DNA from: Paludibacter sp.
GTDB lineage: Bacteria > Bacteroidota > Bacteroidia > Bacteroidales > Paludibacteraceae
NCBI GenBank assembly: GCA_028690665.1
Contig: JAQVAV010000004.1
Span: forward strand, 62,001 to 126,000
DNA: 64,000 nt
Reading direction: 5' to 3'
Part shown: positions 1 to 10,869 of the stretch, piece after piece
How the letters are laid out: each line of letters starts with the position of its first letter
How positions within the stretch are numbered: position 1 is the stretch's first letter
Notes under the pieces: model-generated
Databases searched by the model: none
The model's input: only the letters and a program-made list of their open reading frames with translations
What the model was told of the DNA's origin: nothing
Program-made: the position numbers and the translations under genes

Positions 1-357
1 AACCAAATCGGGATTTTCTTTCAACAAAGGAGCTGCAACAAAAAAAGTCCGACAAAGCCCCTCTAACTTTTCAGTGGGAATCTGCCCCGGATTATGAGGG
101 TAACTTTTACCCGGTTGCTTCGGAAATTTCATAGGGTCGTCCAGTGTATGGATATAACTAAACGCGCCATCAAGCATATACCGGGCTGCATCAAACCAAT
201 GTTTTCGCGTCATTCCGGTTTCAGGACTCAGATTTAAATCCGGATTTTTAATCACAAATATATTGGAACAGTCTGATTTTTTTTCGTCTGATTTAACCTG
301 AAAGATATTTAAACTAAAAAGAAAGAGTATAAATGGAAAAAATGTTCTATTCTTCAT
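1..357 (-). CDS. DUF2264 domain protein, N-terminal part (cut by window edge)
   Basis: Reading the minus strand from the ATG at 357 gives 119 codons that run off the window. Residues 1-23 form a hydrophobic signal peptide ([19 protein letters not shown]...), so the protein is exported. After it comes a segment with R-K-H-W-F-D-A-A and, about 50 residues on, [15 protein letters not shown], which resembles the start of the DUF2264 family (an all-alpha, probably alpha/alpha-toroid fold often found in polysaccharide loci and thought to act on sugars). Function is not established. It follows the glycosidase array on the same strand but is cut off from it by a strong hairpin at 468-524, so it is probably a separate unit. 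The family call rests on a short N-terminal piece. Confidence 0.55.
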   Translation of the reverse strand, partial: MKNRTFFPFILFLFSLNIFQVKSDEKKSDCSNIFVIKNPDLNLSPETGMTRKHWFDAARYMLDGAFSYIHTLDDPMKFPKQPGKSYPHNPGQIPTEKLEGLCRTFFVAAPLLKENPDLV

Positions 358-467
358 TATTATAATAGCTAACCACTTCAATATTTAAAATAAAATGCCG
401 ATTATCCCTAAAAAAACATAGGACAAAATTACCCAGATTAATATTTTTCATGAAGGAAAAAACTGTC

Positions 468-524
468 ATAAAAGAGGAAAAATAACCTAATTGCATTTGA
501 AGCAGGTTATTTTTCCTCTTTTAT
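468..524 (-). terminator. Strong hairpin terminator after the glycosidase array
   Basis: Positions 468-488 and 504-524 are perfect inverted complements (21 bp, loop of 15), with A/T-rich outer arms that give a U-rich tail in either direction. It sits 11 bp past the stop codon of the minus-strand glycosidase gene at 535 and upstream of the DUF2264 gene, so it likely ends the long polysaccharide-utilisation transcript. Confidence 0.8.
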
Positions 525-534
525 ATAAATGTTT

Positions 535-3261
535 TTATTTCTTTATAAAGGTTTGAACCGGTTTATTTTCTACACTCAAAATATAAACTCCGATATTCAG
601 CGCCGAGACATCAACAACAGAATCATTCAATTTTCGGAACAAAACTTTCCGACCTAAAACATCATAAATTTCCACCTGCTTATCCAAAACATCAATACCT
701 TCAACATGAAGAATATCACGGACCGGATTAGGATATATTTTCAGAATCGTACCTTCCGGCCTTTCTACACTACTTGCAATTTCGGTATTAACCAGAATGT
801 AACCTGCTGTTTCGTTTGCCGGAGTTATACCTGCTATCGATTTTTCACTTTGTTTAAACACACGAGCCTCTGTATCTGTTACCGAACGACAACGCAAAGT
901 TGCTGTCACCGTGTCGTCGTTGCAGGTTTGAAGCTGCGCCAAAAAAACAGGATTTTCAATTGTTTCTCCATAAGTGATTTTCGCATATTGTGTAATAGCA
1001 TTTCCAACACCATTTTCCTCTGTGAGTCCAACTCTGATTTTATTTGAGTTCACACTGCCGATCCCTTGTTCTATCGCCATATAGGCAAATACTTCCGACT
1101 TCAATTCATCTGTATTGGCAGCCTCCTGTTGCAATTTTACTTCGAAACCCGATTTTGTTATATTCCGGACCCGCACTGCAACAGGAATGTCATTATTTGA
1201 AGTTGAGAGCGAAACAAAGACGACCGGAACAGTATCGAAGGCGACCGGGAAACTAACTGACTTCCAGTTTTCACCTGCCAGAGTTTTTGACACATAAGCC
1301 CTCAATCCATTAAAATTAAAATTTCCTGTTTTTATTACAAAATACGGAAGTGATTCATCTTTACTTAAACTCAAAACATTCTGATATTCCCAGGGAAATA
1401 ATCCTATATTCATAAGCTTGTTGGAGGATATTTTTGCCATGGTTGTAAAAAGTATTGAGGTGTTATTATTTGTAGGAGCCCCCAAAAACACAACAGGAAT
1501 TGTATTATAGTTGTTTTTAAATGCAACCGCATTCCAACCGACATTCTTATAAACAAGATTTCCATACCGGACATCATCGCCATCTATTACATAAAAAGTT
1601 TGCTCGTTCGAAAGCTTTTCCGTGCCATTATTCAAAAGCACTCTCACTCTGTAAGTATATTTTCCGGCCTGTGTCAAATCCGGCATATCCTGATATGACG
1701 CAAGCGAGGTTTGGTTTGTTGAGTATATTTCCTGAAAATCTTCATCATCGAATTTTCGCTCAACAACGACATTATATGCAAATTCCTGCGAAGAATTTGT
1801 CCACGACAAATCCAGCTTCGAATTATCGGAGCTGATAGCCATGCTGAACGACACAGAGGAACTGCGGAACTTATATGTGGGAATAACTTCATTCACACGA
1901 TTGAATGCTACCGGAGGTTTACTATCCCGGTATAACTCACCAGCCGGAGTAACCCAGCCATCGTCTGTTATCAGCATTCGTTTATATCCGACCCAGTTAT
2001 AAATGGAATACCGTTCGACAAAATGTGCAGTATCCATAACATTCAGAATTGCTTTCAACTCGTTATATTGCTTAGTAAGAGCATCACCATAATCATCAGG
2101 CCACGATTCGGTTGTCCATGTAGCTCCGTTGTTCCATTCCTTAATCCACAAAGGACGTCCGGTCTTTTCATGTATAGTTTTCAACGCATTGTACCATTCC
2201 GAAGCCGTATATCCGCCCCAATAAGCATGAATCACTACATAGTCGACCCGATAATTATGAGCCTTAATACTGTCCATAAAAGGATACAACCATGATGAAA
2301 AGTCGGTACAAGCCGGGCTTCCTATTCTTAACCCGGACTTCATAAACTGGGGCCAGTTTGCAACAGCAGTTGCCACCGAGACATTGGATTGTTCACTATG
2401 ATCGGGTTCATTGAAAGCCATCACGTGACTAACTCCTGATTTACTATTTATCTGATCCCATGAAGGCCAGTACGGTTGCCATTTTTCGGGAACATATTCG
2501 TAATTAGGTTTGGATGAATAATCGGCACTCCATGTGTAAAGCCATGTACCATTCATTTTATTGGTATTATATTCAGCATTTCCGCCCGAAGATGTTCCGG
2601 TTTGACACCAGCCTTTTTTAGAAACCCATTCCCAACGGAAAACGCGAATGAACGACACCGTCCGATCGAGCCACGCCGATAATTCAGCTACTTCCAAATC
2701 TCCATCGGATGCAATAAAGACACGGCTATATCCCGAGCCATCAGCATTATTTGCCAAAGTAGCCATATATCCCCGTTTCAGTTTGAACGAACGTATTTTA
2801 TTCTCAAAATCGCCCAAACTATTATTATAGGTTTCAATGGAGTATTTTTTAGAATTTCCGGAATAATTTTTCTCTGTGTAAACTGTAAGAGGTTGATATG
2901 TTTTCCCCTGTGGCATAACGACCGTACCATGACGATAAATAGCGACACGTATATTTTCGTCATTTACAGCCTGAGCTCCATTTACATAAAAACAGTTTAG
3001 CACGGAATCAATTATTTCCTGTGGACGGATATTATCAAAAAACACACAAGCATCTTCGGAATTTAAATGAATTACAGAATTGGTAAGCGGAGCATACTCT
3101 GCCAAAACGTGCAAATCGGTTTTTCCGGAAATAATGACTTCCTTGTCAACCAACGAAGCTGTATTGACAACACTACCTGAAATATTAAGAACGGTACGCT
3201 CCTGAGCTGCAACAATCAGATTTAACAGGACGAAAACCAATAATATATTTATTCTTTTCAT
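535..3261 (-). CDS. Secreted glycoside hydrolase, asl1/GH128-like core, T9SS sorting tail
   Basis: The 908-residue product has a signal peptide (residues 1-19, cleavage near VAAQ), an N-terminal beta-rich region shared with its paralogue at 21,951-24,647, and a catalytic core at about residues 200-430 resembling the asl1 / glycosyl-hydrolase catalytic-core family (PF11790, which contains GH128 beta-1,3-glucanases). Two acids sit where a retaining (beta/alpha)8 enzyme needs them: Glu285 in FNEPDH and Glu375 in IKEWNNGA. A fibronectin-like region follows, then beta-rich domains, and a C-terminal type A T9SS tail (IYPNPVRDILHVEG, about residue 840 on) that directs secretion or surface attachment through type IX secretion. 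Its start lies 2 bp past the stop of the preceding carbohydrate-binding gene, which indicates co-transcription. The substrate is inferred, not shown; the role as enzyme of the SusCD locus is likely. Confidence 0.8.
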   Translation of the reverse strand: MKRINILLVFVLLNLIVAAQERTVLNISGSVVNTASLVDKEVIISGKTDLHVLAEYAPLTNSVIHLNSEDACVFFDNIRPQEIIDSVLNCFYVNGAQAVNDENIRVAIYRHGTVVMPQGKTYQPLTVYTEKNYSGNSKKYSIETYNNSLGDFENKIRSFKLKRGYMATLANNADGSGYSRVFIASDGDLEVAELSAWLDRTVSFIRVFRWEWVSKKGWCQTGTSSGGNAEYNTNKMNGTWLYTWSADYSSKPNYEYVPEKWQPYWPSWDQINSKSGVSHVMAFNEPDHSEQSNVSVATAVANWPQFMKSGLRIGSPACTDFSSWLYPFMDSIKAHNYRVDYVVIHAYWGGYTASEWYNALKTIHEKTGRPLWIKEWNNGATWTTESWPDDYGDALTKQYNELKAILNVMDTAHFVERYSIYNWVGYKRMLITDDGWVTPAGELYRDSKPPVAFNRVNEVIPTYKFRSSSVSFSMAISSDNSKLDLSWTNSSQEFAYNVVVERKFDDEDFQEIYSTNQTSLASYQDMPDLTQAGKYTYRVRVLLNNGTEKLSNEQTFYVIDGDDVRYGNLVYKNVGWNAVAFKNNYNTIPVVFLGAPTNNNTSILFTTMAKISSNKLMNIGLFPWEYQNVLSLSKDESLPYFVIKTGNFNFNGLRAYVSKTLAGENWKSVSFPVAFDTVPVVFVSLSTSNNDIPVAVRVRNITKSGFEVKLQQEAANTDELKSEVFAYMAIEQGIGSVNSNKIRVGLTEENGVGNAITQYAKITYGETIENPVFLAQLQTCNDDTVTATLRCRSVTDTEARVFKQSEKSIAGITPANETAGYILVNTEIASSVERPEGTILKIYPNPVRDILHVEGIDVLDKQVEIYDVLGRKVLFRKLNDSVVDVSALNIGVYILSVENKPVQTFIKK

Positions 3262-3263
3262 TA

Positions 3264-5750
3264 TTAATCCTTTTTACTCAATTTCACAACACTCATTGAT
3301 TTCCCCGATGATATTTTCAGGAGATAAATTCCATTCGGCATTTGTAGCTGATTTAAAATCAATTCCTGCCCTGCTAACAAATCCTCGTTTGGCACAATAG
3401 TCTTACCAGCAACAGACACAATACTGACTTTTAAATCTTCAGAAGCCAAAGAGATAATATGCAAGCTTTCATTCGCAAAATAAGCATTTACCAATTTATT
3501 CTCCTTCAAAGAATTCAGAGCAGAAGGTATCGTTTCGGTTAATGTCAGATCATCTACAAAAAAATTAAAATAGGTTGAACTTGTATTTTTCGCATAAATA
3601 ACATAAACATCGGATCTGGGAGCTACAAAAGTAAGCGATGTGCTTTGCGGACTTTGCGTATACAAATTGCTTGTTGCAACAGTTGTGGATGAATAAATAC
3701 CTCCAAGCGATAAAGTTTTAGATGCATTCGGTGTCGTAGCCGCATAAATATTCACCAGCGATGTTGCACTTGTACTCTGACATTTATAGTTCAAATCAAG
3801 CCGGTATGTTGCACCGGGAATAAGATTATAAAGTTTCTGACTAATGGAAGAATAAGATGTTCCATCGCTTAGAAAACGCATATACATACATTTTTTGCCT
3901 GTCGAGGCCCAGCCTGTTCCGGACTGTACTCTCGAATAACCATAATTTCCAAGTTGAATGGTTTCGTCCGAAGGAATCCATTCACCAAGGGGCCCTCCAT
4001 CCATCGGATTATGTTCAAAGCTACCATCAAACATATAAGGATCGTCTACATCGGAAACTAACTGCAAAGCAAAAGCACTGTTTGCTGCCGATTTCAGTTT
4101 GTTTCCATAAACGATATTATCATTAAACATAGAGTCGCAACCAATCACAGCAGCCGAGTTGGCAGCATCGGTAATATAAACCAATAAATCTGCACTTCCC
4201 TGCAAAACCCACCGGGAAGCATTCTCTGCATTACCAAATACAAGCATATCATTGAAGGTATTCAGAAACTGGTTATTGGCATTGTGGATGTAATAGCTAT
4301 TCTCGTGTCCCTGCACTTTTGTAAAGCTAAACTCCTGAACAGGTTCATCTTTTTGTGCGTATCTAAGGGCTAACACATCTCCTGTTGATTTTAATCCAAC
4401 GACTTTACCTCCAGTACGCTGCTGGATGTAGTAAATTTCAGATTCATCAGGCTGAACAAAGGTAGTACTGTAGGTCACAGTTACAGGAATTTTCAGAGAG
4501 ACTGTACCACTTGAAAAAATAATCTCGGAACTTACGGTTTCAAAACCGACAAAGCTGATTGTTACTCCAACATTTGAAGCATCTGGCGACAAGGATGAAA
4601 CAGACGTTTTCAATCCGTCAGGGACTGATACCCGGATACTATCAGAAAGCAGTGCTCCGGTTATATTCACAACAGCAGTTCTGTTTTCGTCGTCTAGAAC
4701 AACGGATGTAGTAGTTGAATGTATCGATGGTTCTGCATCGGCGGTTTTTACCAACGACAAATCATCAATATATTGGATATAATTTTTAGATGTTCCGGAA
4801 TTTTTAGCCCAAACTATATAGCATTCTTTTGCCGGAGCTACAAATGAAATCAACGCGCTTTGTACACTTTGAGTACTTGCTGTAGTAGAAGGAGGTGTAG
4901 AAGTAAACATTGTACTTATAGCATCAGACGATTCTGCATTCGCGTTTATGGTTGCATAACAGTTTACAGTAGCATCCGAGGCATTTGAATTTCCTTGTTT
5001 ATAGTTGTACAAAAACTCATAAGTAGCGCCAACCTCAAGTCCCGTGATTTTTCGACTAATTTTGGTATATGAATTTTCATCTCCATAAAAACGCAATAAA
5101 AACGCATTATTTCCCGAACACTGATAACCATTGTTTACAACTCTGGAACGATAGTTTTGGGTCGAAGCATCATTGTTTCCTAAAGTACGACTATTGTCAT
5201 TCACCCAAATTCCCAAGGGCGTACCTTCAACTACTGACTGTTCAAAACCGGCGTCGACCAATTTTCCCGAAACCATATTATCTGCCGCCACCAACTTAAA
5301 AGTAGTTTGAGCATCAGAAGCTGATTTGTTACACATCAACAAACTTCCGGAATTATAATCATCGGTTCCCAAGTATATGGAAGATGCATTTCTTAACCGA
5401 ATCTCAGACAAAGCTGAACCTTGAAGTATCCACTCGGCATTCGTACCCGGCATTTCAGAATCATACTCGGTAAGAGTTGGAACATCTGTACTGTTCAACA
5501 AATAATTTCCATCCGAACATTTCAAATAATAAGTATCAGATTTTCCTTCAACGGGAATAAATTCAAACTGTTGCAAAGTGTCCGAAGCACAATCCGTTAT
5601 AATAACTTCATTATAATCAGAACGTCCGATAACTTTTCCTGAAAGTGTTTGGGATTGTAACAAATAATATCTGATTCCGGCACTGGGAACTACCGCGGCA
5701 TTCAGGTAAACAGCAAAGAACCATAAAATGGGGAATAATTTTCTTGTCAT
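3264..5750 (-). CDS. Secreted carbohydrate-binding-like protein with two internal repeats, T9SS tail
   Basis: I place the start at the ATG at 5750 (828 residues) because it opens a proper signal peptide, MTRKLFPILWFFAVYLNAA; an upstream in-frame ATG at 5846 would add a hydrophobic extension with no function. The protein is an internal duplication: each half has a ricin-like beta-trefoil stretch (YYLLQSQ... and YYIQQRT...) followed by a jelly-roll-like domain that begins DAGFEQ / DGSFEHNP and ends in YIDDLSLV / FVDDLTLT. A T9SS type A tail lies at about residue 745 on. No catalytic motif is visible, so it is probably a surface glycan-binding accessory of the neighbouring SusCD system. It is followed after 2 bp by the glycosidase gene. 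Domain names are by resemblance only. Confidence 0.65.
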   Translation of the reverse strand: MTRKLFPILWFFAVYLNAAVVPSAGIRYYLLQSQTLSGKVIGRSDYNEVIITDCASDTLQQFEFIPVEGKSDTYYLKCSDGNYLLNSTDVPTLTEYDSEMPGTNAEWILQGSALSEIRLRNASSIYLGTDDYNSGSLLMCNKSASDAQTTFKLVAADNMVSGKLVDAGFEQSVVEGTPLGIWVNDNSRTLGNNDASTQNYRSRVVNNGYQCSGNNAFLLRFYGDENSYTKISRKITGLEVGATYEFLYNYKQGNSNASDATVNCYATINANAESSDAISTMFTSTPPSTTASTQSVQSALISFVAPAKECYIVWAKNSGTSKNYIQYIDDLSLVKTADAEPSIHSTTTSVVLDDENRTAVVNITGALLSDSIRVSVPDGLKTSVSSLSPDASNVGVTISFVGFETVSSEIIFSSGTVSLKIPVTVTYSTTFVQPDESEIYYIQQRTGGKVVGLKSTGDVLALRYAQKDEPVQEFSFTKVQGHENSYYIHNANNQFLNTFNDMLVFGNAENASRWVLQGSADLLVYITDAANSAAVIGCDSMFNDNIVYGNKLKSAANSAFALQLVSDVDDPYMFDGSFEHNPMDGGPLGEWIPSDETIQLGNYGYSRVQSGTGWASTGKKCMYMRFLSDGTSYSSISQKLYNLIPGATYRLDLNYKCQSTSATSLVNIYAATTPNASKTLSLGGIYSSTTVATSNLYTQSPQSTSLTFVAPRSDVYVIYAKNTSSTYFNFFVDDLTLTETIPSALNSLKENKLVNAYFANESLHIISLASEDLKVSIVSVAGKTIVPNEDLLAGQELILNQLQMPNGIYLLKISSGKSMSVVKLSKKD

Positions 5751-5909
5751 AAATATTACAATTGAGATTAACAGTTCAAAATTATAAAATACAACAAAAA
5801 CGAGGTTCACTAAATCATTCAAATTCATGTATATAAAGAAGTTCACCGAGATTAATATCCGGTGAACTTAAAGCACAATTCTGAATCAAATAATAGTTAC
5901 TTTGGCGAA

Positions 5910-7559
5910 CTACTTCAGATACCAGTTATTTCGATCAAGCAATTTTGTCTTGACAGCTTCCTTGTTGTCTGTATATTTTGAAGATACTATATTGGCAAGA
6001 TAAGAGTTGTCATCCCGGCGAATAGAAAAACGCATCAAATCCTGGAAACGATTTCCTTCAAAAGCATCTTCAAGGGCTAATTCCTCCTGAATTTTATTTT
6101 CAACATATAAAATTGAATCTAATTTCGGATCTTGATTTCCTGCATAATTTGGAATTCTATAATCGATCGTATCATATTGTATGCGTCCACAACCGCGTGC
6201 ATGAACGCCTACGTTATATTTAAATGCATCATTAGAAAAGTCCATATATTCCGGAAGCACCGAATCTCTCTCACTAACCGGTACAATTTTTTTATTTGTA
6301 ATATTAGCTTCTTTCAATCCGTTTTTAAGCGCTGCAAATGCTAAATTTGGTTTACCCAGTCGGTTAACAGCCTCGGCATATCTCAAATACAGCAGGCCTT
6401 CGCGATAAATCCATATTAATTTAACACTCGAACTCGACTCATAACCATTCATAGTAATATATTTAAATAAATAATTCCGCCCATCAGCATTCAAGTCTGT
6501 ACCTATAGAAGATTTAGAAGGAGACACGGAAAGAATACCTCTCAAATCGCCAATGGTGTCAACATCATAGTCATAAACATATTTTTGAGTAGCCCAATTA
6601 TTTATGGCAACTGCAGTCGGGGCAATCATTCTGTTCAGTACAAGGCTGTCTAATTTAAGATTTTTTTCAACCTGATTACTTGCTTCTAAATAAGTTATAT
6701 AATCGCTAAGCCAATAAGATCTCACCGATATATTACCATTAAACACACTGTTCGTAACTCCGTAGTACGATAAATCGTCATTAATACCATTAGCATCCCC
6801 ATCAGAAGATGAACTCATTGTGTACTTATTATCAACAATTAAATTATGATAAGCGGTAGCCGCCTTTTCATAATATCCGGTATTGTTGGTGTAAGCTCCC
6901 AGCCACAAATATAAATCTCCGATTATAAATTTCACCGGGAAATTCATTCCGCTAAAGTACCTTGGTTCAGTGTAATCCTGCCATGGTTCCAGATCGGCTA
7001 ACAGCACCGGGGCAAGTTCCTCGAAAGTATACTCCGGATATGTAGCTTTTGCCTGTTCTATAGTGAGAATAGGATCGTCGTAATAAACAGCTGTTTTATA
7101 GTTAAAAACTATCTGCATATAAGTCCATGCTCTTATAGCTTTTGCAGCTACATAATAACCATACATTCTTTTTTCGCCACTTGTTACATGGGAAGTGTCG
7201 ATATTGTGAATGACATAATTACAATTATTAATCACAGCATAATAATCTTTCAGATTATCAGTGTAAGGATTATCCGAAGAAATATTCCAATCATAAATTT
7301 CTTTCAGGTACATATCTGCACTATCCGTCACCGCAACCAAATCGCCTCTTAACTCACCCAACAACACATAGCTATCTGCAATCTTCTGAAGTCTCGAAAA
7401 AATTGCAAATGTTGAATACAATGTATCGTTAGCGGCATCCAATTTATAATCATCGGCAAAAACTAATCTGTCTGAATCAACATCCAACAAACTGTCGCAA
7501 CCGGTTAATGATGTCAAAGTCACAAACATGATTACCAATATCTTACTGATTTTTTTCAT
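5910..7559 (-). CDS. SusD/RagB-family outer-membrane glycan-binding lipoprotein
   Basis: The 549-residue product starts with a lipoprotein signal ending LTSLTGC (lipidated Cys21), then the helical TPR-rich SusD fold, including a GELRGD segment near residue 70, an NCNYVIHNID motif near 115 and a C-terminal EDAFEGNRFQDLMRFSIRRD element typical of SusD_RagB. SusD proteins sit on the cell surface as the lid of a SusC channel and bind the oligosaccharide to be imported. It lies 57 bp downstream of the matching SusC gene (7,617-10,844), the standard arrangement. Length and order are normal for the family. Ligand unknown. Confidence 0.92.
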   Translation of the reverse strand: MKKISKILVIMFVTLTSLTGCDSLLDVDSDRLVFADDYKLDAANDTLYSTFAIFSRLQKIADSYVLLGELRGDLVAVTDSADMYLKEIYDWNISSDNPYTDNLKDYYAVINNCNYVIHNIDTSHVTSGEKRMYGYYVAAKAIRAWTYMQIVFNYKTAVYYDDPILTIEQAKATYPEYTFEELAPVLLADLEPWQDYTEPRYFSGMNFPVKFIIGDLYLWLGAYTNNTGYYEKAATAYHNLIVDNKYTMSSSSDGDANGINDDLSYYGVTNSVFNGNISVRSYWLSDYITYLEASNQVEKNLKLDSLVLNRMIAPTAVAINNWATQKYVYDYDVDTIGDLRGILSVSPSKSSIGTDLNADGRNYLFKYITMNGYESSSSVKLIWIYREGLLYLRYAEAVNRLGKPNLAFAALKNGLKEANITNKKIVPVSERDSVLPEYMDFSNDAFKYNVGVHARGCGRIQYDTIDYRIPNYAGNQDPKLDSILYVENKIQEELALEDAFEGNRFQDLMRFSIRRDDNSYLANIVSSKYTDNKEAVKTKLLDRNNWYLK

Positions 7560-7616
7560 ATCTTATTTATTAAAATCTTTTATGCCCTTTATTTTTATTA
7601 AATCTATACAGAAAAA

Positions 7617-10600
7617 TTACAAATTCAGTTTAATTCCTAAATAATAACTTTTTGTCAATGGCAACAAACCTGCATCAACTCCCTGATAATACACCGAATT
7701 GCCAGCAGAGAATTCAGGATCGAGCCCCAAATAGTTTGTAAATGTCACAAGATTATTTGCAGAAACCCAAAGATTAATTCCTTCAATATATTTACTCTTA
7801 AATGGTAAATCATAAGAAAGACTTACGGTTTTAAGTCTTAAATAAGAACCATCTTCGATCCAGCGATCTGAGAAACGGGCATTGCCCATCGGATCGCCAT
7901 AAACTGCCTTTGGCTGATCGGTAACCTGGCCTTCGGCAGTCCAGCGGGTGTTCATTATAGTAGACTGATTATTGAAATTACTACCCGATTCAAGCTGACT
8001 GCGGAAATAGTTATAAATATCATTTCCGTAGGAATATGTAAATATTGTATTCAATGTAATACGCTTAAATGTCCATTTGCTATTAAACGCTCCATAAAAA
8101 TCAGGATTCGGATCACCTATAACCTGTTTATCGTTTTCGTCAATAACTCCATCTTTCACTCCATTAGCATTTGCTACATCTTCAAAAATCACATCACCTG
8201 CACCAAAATTGGTATATGTTCCATCTGCATTCTTAATCTTCAGGTTAGCTGCTGTGGCTTCAGCTTCGGTAGAAAATACTCCTTTTGTTTTGTACCCGTA
8301 GAATACTCCGGCCGACTGACCCACAGCGGTAAGTACCTGACCATCGTAAACATCAGTAGTATAATCTCCATCGGGTAACGCTGTGATTTCATTTTTATAA
8401 TGACCCACACTTGCACCCAGCTCCCATGTAAAATCTTTTAAATTCAACATCTTCAAACTTGCCGATAACTCGAATCCACTATTTTTCATTTCACCACTAT
8501 TTTCCCAATACTGGCTCAATCCGGTGTAATCCGGCAAATCACGTAAAACGAGTAAATCAGATGTTTTGCTTGTAAACAAGTCAAGTGTAAGGTTTAATCT
8601 GTCATTAAACAACCCGAGATCAATCCCGATATTTGCCTTAGCCGTAGTTTCCCACTGAATAGGCGTATCCTGCAAATTAGAAATAATCAGCCCATTAGCC
8701 TGACCCGCAAACCGAGTTGACTTAAAGTAAGTATACGCCAAATAGTCCTGAATGCCATCATTTCCGGTAATTCCGTATCCCGCTTTCAGTTTGCAAAAAT
8801 CGATGAAACTCATTTTTTTCATAAACGTCTCTGCCGACATCAACCATGCTCCGTTTATTTGAGGAAAAATTCCCCAACTATGTCCAAACAGATGAACCCC
8901 GCCAAGTGTTTCGGTTCCAAAACGAGAAGATCCGTCCATAGCCACGGCCCCATTCAGAAAATAGCGTCCGGCATAATTATAATCAACATTGACATAATTG
9001 GAAAGCGATTTTGTTTCGTTATTCAAACCCGTAGCCTGCAAATAACTGTAGTCACCTGTAATCGTCGTATTGTTATTCGAACCCGAATTATATTCTTCGG
9101 CATAATCTGATTCATAATAATTGTAAATATACCTCCAGCCGTACATAGCCGAAATTAAATTTTCGCTGTCTAACTTTTTCGTATATGTCAGTCTCGTATC
9201 ATCAAACACTTCAGAGTTTCTCATAACCTGACTGTAAATACTATTTATTATTGTACCATAGTTTTCGAGTTCTCTCTCTGGGGTATAATCCTGCGGAATA
9301 AATTTTCCTTCAACCGACTTATCTACACTATAATCAAATTTTGTGGTAAGAGTAAACTCGTTATTGATTTTATAAGTTGGTTGTAGTCCTATATTAAATC
9401 TGTATTTCTTTAAAAAGTTAACAGATGCATCAACAAGCCCGGAAGGATTTGAAATGCCAAAGATATCGGCATCGGCATAATCGCTGGTTAACTGGCCCTG
9501 ATTTGTGTAGTTATACGGACTCAGGAAAGGTGACTTTATCAGTCCTATCCAAGTTGGAGAAGAATACTGATCCATACCATCGTCGAGCAAGGTACGCTGA
9601 TTACGGTTGAGACCGATATTCAAACCCATTTGCAGCTGTTTAAACAAGTTAATATCTGCATTTAACCGGAAAACGATACGTTGGAAATCTGTCGTTTTGA
9701 CAATGCCTGTGTTCTGAGTTAATCCCAAAGAAAAATAGTACAAAGCTTTCTCATCCCCACCATTAACATTAATCAGATAATTATTAGTATACCCATTCTG
9801 ATAAATCTGATCAGCCCAATCGGTATTGTTATGATAAGTATTATACACTTTAGCAGCCGAACGGTCTGTTTCGAGAAACCCATAATCAGAGACATCGTTC
9901 CCGGTATAACCGCTTGAATTAAGCATTTCACTGGCATACACTCTGTACTGTTCGCTATTCATCATCGGAATGGTACCGGGCTGAGTCGTAGTTCCGGTAA
10001 GCACATTCAGACTTATTTTGGTTACCATAGATTTTCCTCTTTTCGTGTTGATCAAAATCACGCCATTTGCAGCTTTACTTCCATAAATTGAGGTACCGTC
10101 TTTTAGCACCGTGATGCTTTCAACATCATTCATATCAATATTGTCCAGAATATTCGCAAAATATCCTTCATGAATGGAAACTGATCCGTAATAATCGGAA
10201 TTCATTATTACGCCATCGATCACTAATAGAGGCTGGGCATTGGCATTCAACGAATTAATACCACGAATAAACAATGAAGCACCTGCCCCTATAGCCCCGG
10301 AACGGGTGATGGCCCGTGCATCTCCGCCTAAAGCAGTCTGGATCATTTCATCTGCAGTTAAAACAGTAGTTTTATCAATATCTTCAATCGATTTAGCTGA
10401 AATAAGGCTGTTTGAATTATCAATGTCACCCGTAATTGAAGAAATTGATTTGAAATAGGCGGAAAATTTATTCGGATATAAGTCAATCACCGCACTATCC
10501 CGTCCCTGAATAGCAATTTCCCGTTTATTAAAATCGTAAGCGGAAATTTGTACAATATCATTTTGTGAAAAAACCTTCACAACAAACTGTCCATTTTCGT

Positions 10601-10844
10601 CTGTAACAGCAGAAATATTTCTGTTCAAAACAGAAACCTGGGCCGCAGCAACGGGTTTTTTAGAATGTGCATCACGAACAAGTCCTTTGAAAGTCACAGT
10701 GTTTTCGGCTACAGTTTTATTCGCTTGCAACTGGCCTGAACCTGTAGCATAGAAAGCAAACAACAATATTGACAATCCAACAAGCCTGAATGAGTTTTTT
10801 AACTCCTCCATATTTAATATGTTTATATTTTTTCTCATCTTCAT
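7617..10844 (-). CDS. SusC/RagA-family TonB-linked outer-membrane receptor (first pair)
   Basis: The 1,075-residue product has an N-terminal signal region (hydrophobic about 18-36), a carboxypeptidase-like regulatory domain (about 48-125, starting VTFKGLVRDAHSKKPV), a TonB plug (about 160-270) with the SusC-type motif SLFIRGINSLN followed by PLLVIDGVI, and a beta-barrel that ends in an aromatic/hydrophobic C-terminus (YYLGIKLNL). SusC proteins import oligosaccharides across the outer membrane with TonB energy. The usual DALQGRVAG plug motif is poorly kept, so this is a diverged member. It precedes its SusD partner and follows two fasciclin lipoprotein genes. An in-frame ATG 11 codons downstream is an alternative start. 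Confidence 0.93.
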   Translation of the reverse strand: MKMRKNINILNMEELKNSFRLVGLSILLFAFYATGSGQLQANKTVAENTVTFKGLVRDAHSKKPVAAAQVSVLNRNISAVTDENGQFVVKVFSQNDIVQISAYDFNKREIAIQGRDSAVIDLYPNKFSAYFKSISSITGDIDNSNSLISAKSIEDIDKTTVLTADEMIQTALGGDARAITRSGAIGAGASLFIRGINSLNANAQPLLVIDGVIMNSDYYGSVSIHEGYFANILDNIDMNDVESITVLKDGTSIYGSKAANGVILINTKRGKSMVTKISLNVLTGTTTQPGTIPMMNSEQYRVYASEMLNSSGYTGNDVSDYGFLETDRSAAKVYNTYHNNTDWADQIYQNGYTNNYLINVNGGDEKALYYFSLGLTQNTGIVKTTDFQRIVFRLNADINLFKQLQMGLNIGLNRNQRTLLDDGMDQYSSPTWIGLIKSPFLSPYNYTNQGQLTSDYADADIFGISNPSGLVDASVNFLKKYRFNIGLQPTYKINNEFTLTTKFDYSVDKSVEGKFIPQDYTPERELENYGTIINSIYSQVMRNSEVFDDTRLTYTKKLDSENLISAMYGWRYIYNYYESDYAEEYNSGSNNNTTITGDYSYLQATGLNNETKSLSNYVNVDYNYAGRYFLNGAVAMDGSSRFGTETLGGVHLFGHSWGIFPQINGAWLMSAETFMKKMSFIDFCKLKAGYGITGNDGIQDYLAYTYFKSTRFAGQANGLIISNLQDTPIQWETTAKANIGIDLGLFNDRLNLTLDLFTSKTSDLLVLRDLPDYTGLSQYWENSGEMKNSGFELSASLKMLNLKDFTWELGASVGHYKNEITALPDGDYTTDVYDGQVLTAVGQSAGVFYGYKTKGVFSTEAEATAANLKIKNADGTYTNFGAGDVIFEDVANANGVKDGVIDENDKQVIGDPNPDFYGAFNSKWTFKRITLNTIFTYSYGNDIYNYFRSQLESGSNFNNQSTIMNTRWTAEGQVTDQPKAVYGDPMGNARFSDRWIEDGSYLRLKTVSLSYDLPFKSKYIEGINLWVSANNLVTFTNYLGLDPEFSAGNSVYYQGVDAGLLPLTKSYYLGIKLNL

Positions 10845-10869
10845 ACTAATTATCTATTTTCAGTCATTA